Source of the DNA: an uncultured Clostridium sp.
GTDB taxonomy: Bacteria > Bacillota > Clostridia > TANB77 > CAG-508
Assembly: GCA_946404215.1 (NCBI GenBank)
Contig: CAMJCT010000010.1
Location: 1 to 51,584 of the forward strand
Direction: 5' to 3'
DNA: 51,584 nucleotides
In this document: positions 37,705-44,892 of the stretch, one piece after another
Layout: every line of letters starts with the position of its first letter
How positions within the stretch are numbered: position 1 is the stretch's first letter
The notes under the pieces: generated by a model
Told to the model about the DNA's origin: nothing
The model's database searches: none
The model's input: only the letters and a program-made list of their open reading frames with translations
Position numbers and translations under genes: made by a program

Positions 37705-38736
37705 TTATTTTCTTTTTCTAGCATTAATTAAAACAGTTTTAAGTCTTTCTAAATCCTCCAATGTTTTTCCTGTGCCCCTTACAACACAATCTAGTGGCTC
37801 TTCAGCAATATATACAGGCATTCCTGTTTCTATACTAATTAATTTATCTAAATTCTTAATTAATGCTCCTCCTCCTGCTAAAACAATACCTTTTTCAACT
37901 ATATCAGAGGCAAGCTCTGGTGGGATTTTCTCTAATGTTATTTTTATTATGTCTAGTATTTTCTTTATAGATTCTCTCATAGCCTCTTCTACATGAACAG
38001 ATGTGATTTTTATGTTTTTAGGCAATCCGTCTGTTAAATCTCTTCCCCTTATGTCCATATACATCTCTGACATTAGTGGCATTGCACATCCAATCTGTAT
38101 CTTTATCTGTTCTGCTGTTGTTTCTCCTATTGCTAAATTCATCTCTCTTTTAATATAATTTACTATATCTTCATCTAATTCATCTCCTGCAACTCTAAGA
38201 GAATTACTAACAACAATCCCTCCTAAAGATATAACTGCTACTTCAGTTGTTCCTCCACCTATATCAACAATAATACTTCCACTTGGTTCTGCTACATCCA
38301 AAGCTGCTCCTATAGCAGCAGCCATTGGTTCTTCTATTAAGTATACTTCTCTTGCTCCTGCTTGTAATACAGATTCTTCCACAGCACGCTCTTCGACTTC
38401 GGTTATACCTGAAGGTACTCCCACTACTACCCTAGGTCGTCCTATGCTATATCTTTTTTTAACTTTTTCAACCAGATTTTTTAGCATCAATTGTGTAGCT
38501 GTAAAATCAGCTATAACTCCATCTTTTAATGGTCTAACTGCTTTTATAGATTCAGGTGTTCTTCCTAGCATTTCTTTAGCCTCAATTCCTGTGGCTAAAA
38601 TACTACCTGTCTTTCTGTCTATAGCTACAACTGATGGTTCCTTTAATACAATACCTTTTCCTTTTAGTGTTACTAAAATATTAGCAGTTCCTAAATCAAT
38701 TCCTATGTCTTTTGATCCAAATGTGAAAAATTTCAT
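37705..38736 (-). CDS. mreB: Rod shape-determining protein MreB
   Basis: 343 residues, full length. Actin-fold motifs are intact: phosphate-1 GIDLGTANILVTLKGKG, RPLKDGVIADF, VGVPSGITEVEERAV, EEPMAAAIGA, phosphate-2 IVDIGGGTTEVAVIS and adenosine motif GIVLAGGGALIKNLD. MreB filaments position cell-wall synthesis along the side wall, so the cell is likely rod-shaped. AAAGGGAT precedes the ATG. It follows radC by 44 bp in the same operon. Confidence 0.96.
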   Translation of the reverse strand: MKFFTFGSKDIGIDLGTANILVTLKGKGIVLKEPSVVAIDRKTGSILATGIEAKEMLGRTPESIKAVRPLKDGVIADFTATQLMLKNLVEKVKKRYSIGRPRVVVGVPSGITEVEERAVEESVLQAGAREVYLIEEPMAAAIGAALDVAEPSGSIIVDIGGGTTEVAVISLGGIVVSNSLRVAGDELDEDIVNYIKREMNLAIGETTAEQIKIQIGCAMPLMSEMYMDIRGRDLTDGLPKNIKITSVHVEEAMRESIKKILDIIKITLEKIPPELASDIVEKGIVLAGGGALIKNLDKLISIETGMPVYIAEEPLDCVVRGTGKTLEDLERLKTVLINARKRK

Positions 38737-38780
38737 TACTATTATCCCTTTCTATTATTCCTCAATATTTTAGTCTTTTG

Positions 38781-39032
38781 TTACTCGGTACATTCAGAAA
38801 ATATACTTGTATATTCTTTATTTCCAATTACTAAATGATCTAATAATTCTATCCCCAGGGTTTGTCCAACTTCATAAACTATTTTAGTAAACTCTATATC
38901 CTGTTTACTAGGAGTCGAATCTCCACTTGGATGATTATGCACTAATATAATTTTGGGTGCTTTCATTTTTATAGGCTCTGACATTATATCTTTTATAGCA
39001 ATACTTGCAAAATTTGTTCCACCGCATTGCAA
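38781..39032 (-). CDS. radC: RadC C-terminal JAMM part (frameshifted gene)
   Basis: This frame carries GGTNFASIAIKDI, the JAMM-type VHNHPSGDSTPSKQD metal motif and the RadC ending LLDHLVIGNKEYTSIF. It is the second half of the radC gene starting at 39477. The apparent start inside the overlap is not a real one. Alone it lacks the N-terminal helix-hairpin-helix region. Confidence 0.8.
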   Translation of the reverse strand: MQCGGTNFASIAIKDIMSEPIKMKAPKIILVHNHPSGDSTPSKQDIEFTKIVYEVGQTLGIELLDHLVIGNKEYTSIFSECTE

Positions 39033-39477
39033 TATTTTTTATTTTTAATATTTCATTTTTATTGTTTAAAACAACAATTTTAGCTATTTCTCTTTTTTGA
39101 AACCTAAGTTCTTCCATAATTATTCTCGCCAAATCATATGGTTTTCTTACAACTACCTTTTGATAATTGGACGGTGCCGACATTCTTATTGCTAATTCAG
39201 AAACTGCTTTTAACTGGATAGCTTTTATTCTACCTATACCTTTTATCTGTGTTAATTCCTCAATTTCCATATTCCTTAAAAAATTTAAGTCTTCTTCTGT
39301 ATCATTTAAGCACAATACTTTTTGTGCTACTTGCACAGATGTTTCTTCCTTTGTTCCTGTTTTTATAATAATTGCTAATAGCTCCGCATTCGATAATGAA
39401 TGTGCTCCATATAATTCTAGTTTTTCATATGGCCTTTCTGCTTCTGGTAACCTCTTAATACTAATTGACAAATACAT
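38935..39477 (-). CDS. radC: RadC N-terminal part (frameshifted gene)
   Basis: ATG at 39477 after GAGAGGAAG. It contains the RadC N-terminal SISIKRLPEAERPYEKL, ALSNAELLAIIIKTGT-like HSLSNAELLAIIIKTGTKEE, the helix-hairpin-helix ELTQIKGIGRIKAIQLKAV and the start of the JAB domain (VVLNNKNEILKIKNIA). The frame then runs into MRWNKFCKYC and stops. At 39020-39030 one extra C (minus strand, ATG-C-GGTGG) explains the shift, since removing it gives KNIAMGGTNFAS. An intact protein would be about 231 residues, the normal RadC size. It is first in the mre operon, as in B. subtilis and many Firmicutes. Confidence 0.85.
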   Translation of the reverse strand: MYLSISIKRLPEAERPYEKLELYGAHSLSNAELLAIIIKTGTKEETSVQVAQKVLCLNDTEEDLNFLRNMEIEELTQIKGIGRIKAIQLKAVSELAIRMSAPSNYQKVVVRKPYDLARIIMEELRFQKREIAKIVVLNNKNEILKIKNIAMRWNKFCKYCYKRYNVRAYKNESTQNYISA

Positions 39478-39561
39478 CTTCCTCTCTTTATATATTGATT
39501 ACCCTTATGCATTTTTATCCCATATTCCCTTACGGACATTTAAATTATAACTACATGCGTA

Positions 39562-39590
39562 ATTATATATTGTATTGCTAAAATTTTCAA
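39562..39590 (-). promoter_or_regulatory. SigA-type promoter of the radC-mre-min operon
   Basis: Minus-strand TTGAAA (39590-39585), 17-bp spacer, perfect TATAAT (39567-39562), 84 bp upstream of the radC ATG. Confidence 0.8.
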
Positions 39591-39704
39591 GTGCAATGTA
39601 TGTATTTTTTTATTTTTTTAATTACCAAAAATTGTGTCTTTCCATATAATATTATTGGTAGTATAATAATATTAGTAACTTAAACCTAGGAGGTTCCCAA
39701 TTAT

Positions 39705-40337
39705 ATGAAAATTGAAAAGCTTACAGAAAACAAAATTAGAGTGATTGTTGGATTAGATGATTTATTAAAAAATAACATAAATATCAATGCAAGTTTAATT
39801 TATTCTTTAAAATTTCAAAACTTTTTTTTAGATATATTAAAAAAAGCTGAAAAAGAAAATGGATTTTATACAAATGATTGCAAATTGCTTATAGAATTTT
39901 TTACATTTTCTGATGAAATAGTCATTTTTACAATTACTAAATGTTCCTCTATAATTAAAGATCAAGATACTTTTGAAAAGAAAAACAAGAAATTAATAGT
40001 TAGAAGAAAAACATATAGCATAAAAAAATCAAATTCTATATATATCTTTAAAAACTTTGAATCATTTTGTGAATTATGCAATTCATTAGAAAAAATAAAT
40101 ATGAAAAAAATCTGCAAAAACTCTATTCTATATCTATATAAAAATACATATTATCTGGCTATAAAAAACATTGATATTGACTGCAAAGAATTAAATCCAT
40201 TTTTTTCTAAATTATCTGAATTTGCAGTATTATCATCATTTTCTAATAATTTTGAAAGCAAACTTTTAGAACACGGAAAAACTGTAATAAAAACACATGC
40301 AATTGAAACGGGAATACAATATTTTAAAAAAGCATAG
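39705..40337 (+). CDS. mecA: MecA-like adaptor protein
   Basis: 210 residues. The N-terminus MKIEKLTENKIRVIVGLDDLL and the DIL..A..E.GF block match the MecA N-terminal substrate-binding domain. The C-terminal part has SIYIFKNFESFCELC, SILYLYKNTYYLAI, LSEFAVLSS and LLEHGKTVIKTHAIE, the pattern of the MecA ClpC-binding domain. MecA delivers substrates such as ComK to ClpCP in Bacillus; targets in Clostridia are unclear. It lies alone between divergent radC and the convergent M23 gene. AGGAGG precedes the ATG, and TATAAT at 39662-39667 is a possible -10 with a weak -35. Confidence 0.82.
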   Translation: MKIEKLTENKIRVIVGLDDLLKNNININASLIYSLKFQNFFLDILKKAEKENGFYTNDCKLLIEFFTFSDEIVIFTITKCSSIIKDQDTFEKKNKKLIVRRKTYSIKKSNSIYIFKNFESFCELCNSLEKINMKKICKNSILYLYKNTYYLAIKNIDIDCKELNPFFSKLSEFAVLSSFSNNFESKLLEHGKTVIKTHAIETGIQYFKKA

Positions 40338-40365
40338 AAAAACCTCAGAAAAAATCTGAGGTTTT
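40338..40365. terminator. Bidirectional terminator between mecA and the M23 peptidase
   Basis: Perfect 10-bp stem AAAACCTCAG/CTGAGGTTTT with a 7-nt A-rich loop; T-run on both strands, TTTTTC on the minus strand. Confidence 0.85.
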
Positions 40366-40400
40366 ACAACGTTTTGATAATCTATAAGTTTTATTGTTTG

Positions 40401-41411
40401 TTAATACACATAATTTTGTGGGTTATATGCTACCCCATCTACTCTTACTTCTAGATGTAAATGTGGTCCTGTAGAATTTCCAGTTGAGCCAACAGCTGCA
40501 ATCGTTTGCCCCTGTGATACTGTGGCACCTGCCGATACATATAAACTACTACAATGTCCATAATAAGTTTGAACACCATTTCCGTGAGAAATTACTAATA
40601 AATTACCATATGAACCTTTATAACCCGAAAATGTTACTGTTCCAGATGCAGCAGCAGCGATAGGAGTTCCTGTTGAAGTTGCTATATCTAGCCCTGTATG
40701 TGATGAACTTCTTATACTACTTCTGGCACCAAATCTAGATGTAATAATTCCAGAAACAGGTCTTATTAGCGCTACTCCTAAACTTGCTACTCCTGAAGAT
40801 GTGGTTGTAGCTGTATTTACACTACCACTTGATGAATATCTATTAGTTCTCTTTGCAACAGTTACAACTTTAGCTGGCTCTACATATAATTTTGAAATTG
40901 CTTCTTCAGATGTAATAATATCTTTCATGTCTGTTTCATATTTTTCTAGTATAGAAATACTGTCTGTATTTCTACTATTTTTCTCTTTTAACCCATTAAC
41001 TACCTTTTCTGCCTCTTCAAAGTTTGAAACATATAGTTTTTCCTCTTCGTTCTCTAATACTGCATAATATCTATAATATGTAATTCCCTGCTCTTTTATT
41101 CTTGAATAAATTTCTTCGTCATTTGTTACAATATTCTTTTTTAGTAAACATAATTTATACTCAGGTAAGTCATTTACTTGTACAAAAGCTACATTGCTGT
41201 TGTCTCCATCACCGTTTTCTATGTATTCATTTATCATCTTTTGTAACTCTGCCTTATCTGAAGTGTACCCCACATGCTCACCTTTTATAAAAACACTGTA
41301 GGTCGGTTTATATAGAAATGCCACCATCCCAAGTATTAAAAAAACTGATACGGAAAAGATAATTAGAATTTTAGCACTTCGTCTAGCATGAGTTATTACC
41401 TTTTTAAACAT
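40401..41411 (-). CDS. M23 family metallopeptidase (LytM-type), membrane-anchored
   Basis: 336 residues. A basic head and one membrane helix (about 16-36) are followed by an extracellular region of about 170 residues with a helical stretch. A Ser/Thr-rich linker precedes the C-terminal LytM domain (about 215-330). Zinc ligands are visible: SSHTGLDIA (His and Asp), YYGHCS and GPHLHLEV (HxH). The domain is that of peptidoglycan endopeptidases, including SpoIIQ-like and wall-remodelling enzymes. Its place next to spore-coat genes is suggestive of a sporulation role but not proof. AAAGGAG lies 12 nt from the ATG. A promoter-like pair is at 41465-41493. Confidence 0.9.
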   Translation of the reverse strand: MFKKVITHARRSAKILIIFSVSVFLILGMVAFLYKPTYSVFIKGEHVGYTSDKAELQKMINEYIENGDGDNSNVAFVQVNDLPEYKLCLLKKNIVTNDEEIYSRIKEQGITYYRYYAVLENEEEKLYVSNFEEAEKVVNGLKEKNSRNTDSISILEKYETDMKDIITSEEAISKLYVEPAKVVTVAKRTNRYSSSGSVNTATTTSSGVASLGVALIRPVSGIITSRFGARSSIRSSSHTGLDIATSTGTPIAAAASGTVTFSGYKGSYGNLLVISHGNGVQTYYGHCSSLYVSAGATVSQGQTIAAVGSTGNSTGPHLHLEVRVDGVAYNPQNYVY

Positions 41412-41464
41412 TTTTTATAAATCTCCTTTGTTATTTATATACCTATGTTTTTTACTTTATTGTA

Positions 41465-41493
41465 ATAATATTGTAATATTGTTTTTTTTGCAA
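41465..41493 (-). promoter_or_regulatory. Probable promoter of the M23 peptidase gene
   Basis: Minus-strand TTGCAA (41493-41488), 17-bp spacer, TATTAT (41470-41465), 53 bp before the ATG. Confidence 0.55.
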
Positions 41494-41599
41494 AGATAAA
41501 ACACTTTTAAAATTCTTGACTTTATTCCTTTTTCTTCTATTTTCCTTCTTTTTTATCTTTTTATCTCTTATTTTTATAGAGAATGTTTTAAAGAATAAA

Positions 41600-41697
41600 G
41601 AACAAATTGGAACGCCGATAAATTACAGTATATTTTATTATTCTACAAATCTAAATCAAAACAGTATTAAAAAATAAAGCGTTCCGTAAGCTTGTTC
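41600..41697. other. Nested inverted repeat, possible structured RNA
   Basis: The gap 41412-41755 holds two nested arm pairs: GAACAA (41600-41605) with TTGTTC (41692-41697), and GGAACGC (41609-41615) with GCGTTCC (41679-41685). ACAGTAT occurs twice in the enclosed 63 nt. No T-run follows on either strand, so it is not a plain terminator. No known RNA family is recognised. Apart from this and the M23 promoter the gap shows nothing else. Confidence 0.4.
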
Positions 41698-41755
41698 CTA
41701 TACAAAAAGTTTTACCATTTAAAAATCTATACAAAACATATAGCTATTTTCCAAA

Positions 41756-42001
41756 TTATTGTTGTAATTGATTTTTCACATTATTTATTTCTGTTGTTGT
41801 TGCTTTTTGTGCTGGCTGATAATATCCTTTTGTTTGAGCAACTTTAAATAATTCATATTGAAAACTTTCATCATTATTTCTTATTTGTTGAAATGTTTGT
41901 CTCAACCCCATATTTTCTGTCTCTGATATAGCTGTTTGATATGCAGTTAAATCTGATTTAACATTTCCTAAAATATCATTTACCATTGTCTTTTCATCCA
42001 T
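41756..42001 (-). CDS. CotF-like spore coat protein
   Basis: 81 residues from ATG 42001, since GAAAGGAAG is 7 nt upstream; the ATG at 42019 lies before that site. The sequence MVNDILGNVKSDLTAYQ, NMGLRQTFQQIRNNDESFQY and ELFKVAQTKGYYQPAQKA follows the Coat_F helical pattern, including the GYYxPA end. Such ferritin-like coat proteins are deposited on spores. A second coat-like gene lies 66 bp upstream. Confidence 0.85.
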   Translation of the reverse strand: MDEKTMVNDILGNVKSDLTAYQTAISETENMGLRQTFQQIRNNDESFQYELFKVAQTKGYYQPAQKATTTEINNVKNQLQQ

Positions 42002-42021
42002 AATTTTTCTTCCTTTCATTA

Positions 42022-42037
42022 TATTTTAATTTACATT
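42022..42037 (-). repeat. 16-bp leader repeat upstream of the coat gene (copy 1)
   Basis: Minus-strand AATGTAAATTAAAATA, identical to 42273-42288, ending 20 bp before the start codon of the 42001 gene. Confidence 0.6.
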
Positions 42038-42067
42038 TTTAAATATTTTACACTTTTAGAATTATTT

Positions 42068-42256
42068 CTAACTATTTAAAAATGTCATTAATTTTTGTTT
42101 AGTATTTAATGCATCTTGTGCTGATTTTGTAAACAACTGTTTAATTTGAGGATCTACCGCCTGTGATGAATAGGTATTTAGTTTTTGGTATGCTGTTTCA
42201 TGAGTTCCTATTAAATGTCTTAAATTTTGCAATTCTGCTTGGTTTAAATCTGCCAT
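42068..42256 (-). CDS. Small spore coat-like protein
   Basis: 62 residues from ATG 42256 (GAAAGGAA 8 nt upstream; ATG 42265 overlaps the site). LNQAELQNLRHLIGTHETAY, LNTYSSQAVDPQIKQLFTK and SAQDALNTKQKLMTFL match the short helical coat-associated proteins found beside CotF homologues in Clostridia. Probably produced in the mother cell with the neighbouring coat gene; no clear SigE or SigK site was identified. Confidence 0.78.
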   Translation of the reverse strand: MADLNQAELQNLRHLIGTHETAYQKLNTYSSQAVDPQIKQLFTKSAQDALNTKQKLMTFLNS

Positions 42257-42272
42257 TATAATCATTCCTTTC

Positions 42273-42288
42273 TATTTTAATTTACATT
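42273..42288 (-). repeat. 16-bp leader repeat upstream of the coat gene (copy 2)
   Basis: Exact copy of 42022-42037, ending 16 bp before the ATG at 42256. It may be a shared control element or a mark of gene duplication. Confidence 0.6.
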
Positions 42289-42331
42289 CTATTATTTACT
42301 TTTTTTTAAAATTTTATTCTTTTTTAACAAC

Positions 42332-42368
42332 AAAAAAGTCAAAATTATTAAAAAGAATTTTGACTTTT
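42332..42368 (-). terminator. Terminator of pcrA
   Basis: Minus-strand stem AAAAGTCAAAATT/AATTTTGACTTTT (13 bp, 9-nt loop) followed by a T-run, 11 bp after the pcrA stop. Confidence 0.87.
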
Positions 42369-42378
42369 AAATTTTGAA

Positions 42379-44610
42379 TTATATTATTTCTAAATTAGCA
42401 TATTTAGCCATTAACCTCTTGTGACCTACTTTTTCAAAATCTATATCTACCTTAAGGTCTTCTCCTTCTGGTTCAACCATGTTAATAATTCCTTCTCCAA
42501 ATTTTTTATGATATACTCTAACACCTTCTTCATATTTTGATAAATCAACACTGCTTTGTATATTGCTTTTTTTGCCTAAATTACTTAAGAAACTTTCAGC
42601 TGTGCGGAATTTAAACCCATATGACCAACTATATGACGAATCTTTAATTTTCTCTTCTTTTTTATTTAAAGCTTCACCAAATGCATCTTCATACCCTTCT
42701 AATAACTCTGGTGGAATCTCTTCTAAGAATCTAGATACAGGATTATAACTTGTAGAACCAAATATAGTTCTCTGTTTACTACACGTTAAAAACAAATTTT
42801 CTTTAGCTCTTGTAATTCCTACATAGCACAACCTTCTTTCTTCCTCTAATTCTTTTGGTTCCATTATAGACTGATATCCTGGGAATATTCCTTCTTCCAT
42901 ACCCACTAAAAAAACAACTGGGAACTCTAAGCCTTTTGCACTATGCAGTGTCATGAGAGTTACAGATTCTTCTGTATCTTCTAAATTATCTATATCACTT
43001 GAAAGCGTTATTCCTTCTAGAAAATCACTTAATGAATTTTCTGCAAATTCCTCTTCAAATTCTATAGCTACAGTTAAAAACTCATCTAAATTTGATAATC
43101 TGTTTTCCGCTTCAATAGTATTTTCTTGTTCTAAAGCTTTTATATATCCTGTGTTTTTTAACGTTAATTTTATTAATTCAGATATAGAAACCTTTTCTTT
43201 TTTCTCTTTTAAATCTTCTATTACATTTATAAATTCTCTAGAATTCATAAATACTCTATTTAACCCATATTCATCTGACTTCTTTATTATTTCATACATT
43301 GAAACTTCATTTGCTTCTGATAATTTTTCAATATTTTCTAAGCTTGTTTTTCCTATCCCACGCTTTGGTTCATTTATTATCCTTTTTAAACTTAGGTTGT
43401 CATTACTATTTTGAATCAATCTTAAATATGCAATTATATCTTTAATTTCTTTTCTTTCATAAAACTTCAATCCACCTACAATTTTATATGGGATATTTTC
43501 TCTTCTTAATATATCTTCTATGGCTCTTGATTGGGTATTCATTCTATATAAAATTGCAAAATCAGAATACTTGTAATACTCTTCTCTTCTTAAATGTTCT
43601 ATCTGTTGTACTATATATGTACCTTCATCGTATTCATTATCTGCTTTATATACTCTAGGTAACTGCCCTACATCATTTTTTGTCCATAGTTCTTTTTTAT
43701 ACTTTACTTCATTATTTTTTATTACAGCATTTGCAGCTTTTAGTATATTTTGTGTACAGCGGTAATTTTGCTCTAATTTTATTATTCTAGTTCCAGGGAA
43801 ATCTCTTTCAAAATTTAATATATTTGATATGTCCGCCCCTCTAAAACTATATATTCCTTGGTCATTATCTCCAACTACTGTTATATTTCCATTTTTTGAT
43901 GCAAATAATGTAATTAATGTAAACTGTGCCTTATTTGTGTCTTGATACTCGTCTACTAAAACATATTTAAATTTATTTGAATAATATTCTAAAATATCAC
44001 CATTTTCCATCAAAATCTTTATAGTAAAATTTATAATATCGTCAAAATCAATGGCATTATTTTCTTTTAACCTTTTTTGATATAATTCGTATATATCCGA
44101 AATTTTTTCTTTTCTGAAATCACCATTTGCTCTTAACCTATATTGTTCTGGCTCCAACATTTCATTTTTTGCATTACTTATCTCTGACAATACACTTCTT
44201 TCTGTAAATAGTTTGTCATCTATTGCTAAATCTTTCAGGCAACCTTTTATTAACGTTTTTTGATCTGTTGTGTCAAATATTATAAATGAAGATTCAAAAC
44301 CTATTCTATCAATAAACCTTCTTAATATTCTAACACAAATAGAGTGAAATGTTCCCATCCATATATCTTTTGCAACATCCCCTACCAAATTTGCAATTCT
44401 TTCTTTCATTTCGTTTGCTGCCTTATTTGTAAAAGTTATGGATAAAATATCCCATGGCTTTGCACCTTTTTCACCTATTAAATATGCAATTTTATGTGTT
44501 AATACTTTTGTTTTTCCACTTCCTGCACCAGCTATAACTAAACATGGTCCTTCTGTATTCACAACTGCTTCATATTGTTTATCGTTTAATCCTTTTAATA
44601 TATCTTGCAT
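42379..44610 (-). CDS. pcrA: ATP-dependent DNA helicase PcrA/UvrD
   Basis: 743 residues, full length for PcrA. Superfamily-1 helicase motifs in order: AGAGSGKTKVL (Walker A, about 27), TFTNKAANEMKERI (Ia), DEYQDTN (Walker B), GDNDQGIYSFRGA (III), EQNYRCTQNI (IV), TLHSAKGLEFPVVFLVG (V) and YVGITRAKENLFL (VI). A C-terminal Tudor-like tail (YHKKFGEGIINMVEPEG) ends it, as in PcrA that contacts RNA polymerase. The enzyme unwinds DNA 3'-5' in repair and replication-transcription conflicts. AAAGGAAAT precedes the ATG; monocistronic with its own promoter and terminator. Confidence 0.95.
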   Translation of the reverse strand: MQDILKGLNDKQYEAVVNTEGPCLVIAGAGSGKTKVLTHKIAYLIGEKGAKPWDILSITFTNKAANEMKERIANLVGDVAKDIWMGTFHSICVRILRRFIDRIGFESSFIIFDTTDQKTLIKGCLKDLAIDDKLFTERSVLSEISNAKNEMLEPEQYRLRANGDFRKEKISDIYELYQKRLKENNAIDFDDIINFTIKILMENGDILEYYSNKFKYVLVDEYQDTNKAQFTLITLFASKNGNITVVGDNDQGIYSFRGADISNILNFERDFPGTRIIKLEQNYRCTQNILKAANAVIKNNEVKYKKELWTKNDVGQLPRVYKADNEYDEGTYIVQQIEHLRREEYYKYSDFAILYRMNTQSRAIEDILRRENIPYKIVGGLKFYERKEIKDIIAYLRLIQNSNDNLSLKRIINEPKRGIGKTSLENIEKLSEANEVSMYEIIKKSDEYGLNRVFMNSREFINVIEDLKEKKEKVSISELIKLTLKNTGYIKALEQENTIEAENRLSNLDEFLTVAIEFEEEFAENSLSDFLEGITLSSDIDNLEDTEESVTLMTLHSAKGLEFPVVFLVGMEEGIFPGYQSIMEPKELEEERRLCYVGITRAKENLFLTCSKQRTIFGSTSYNPVSRFLEEIPPELLEGYEDAFGEALNKKEEKIKDSSYSWSYGFKFRTAESFLSNLGKKSNIQSSVDLSKYEEGVRVYHKKFGEGIINMVEPEGEDLKVDIDFEKVGHKRLMAKYANLEII

Positions 44611-44644
44611 TTTTATTTCCTTTCTTCTTCAAATATATGTTTGT

Positions 44645-44673
44645 ATTTTACTATATTTATTTTTAAAAATCAA
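44645..44673 (-). promoter_or_regulatory. Probable promoter of pcrA
   Basis: Minus-strand TTGATT (44673-44668), 17-bp spacer, TAAAAT (44650-44645), 34 bp upstream of the pcrA ATG. Confidence 0.65.
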
Positions 44674-44765
44674 GACTTAAAAAAAAATATAAAAAACTAT
44701 AGACTTTTTTATATTTTTTTTTTAAAATTATTATACGAAGCAAAAGAAGAAGGAGTTAATTTATT

Positions 44766-44873
44766 ATGAAAATTTATAATCATTTTTTTACTAATGCAAG
44801 AGGAATTACATTAATTGCTTTAGTAATAACCATTATTGTATTATTAATATTAGCACGGCGTTACTATATCTAG
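44766..44873 (+). CDS. N-terminal pilin-like signal of the BspA-type protein (frameshifted)
   Basis: ATG at 44766, with AGAAGGAG about 11 nt upstream. It encodes a short basic head, then GITLIALVITIIVLLILA, a type IV prepilin-like segment (Gly before a hydrophobic helix, Glu replaced by Leu at +5). The frame then ends as RRYYI-stop. One extra C at about 44856 (GCA-C-GGCGTT) breaks it. Without that base it reads ILAGVTISSLTGDNGLLSKV and joins the long frame that follows, a continuation very common in clostridial proteins of this class. Confidence 0.8.
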   Translation: MKIYNHFFTNARGITLIALVITIIVLLILARRYYI

Positions 44874-44892
44874 CCTAACTGGAGACAATGGT

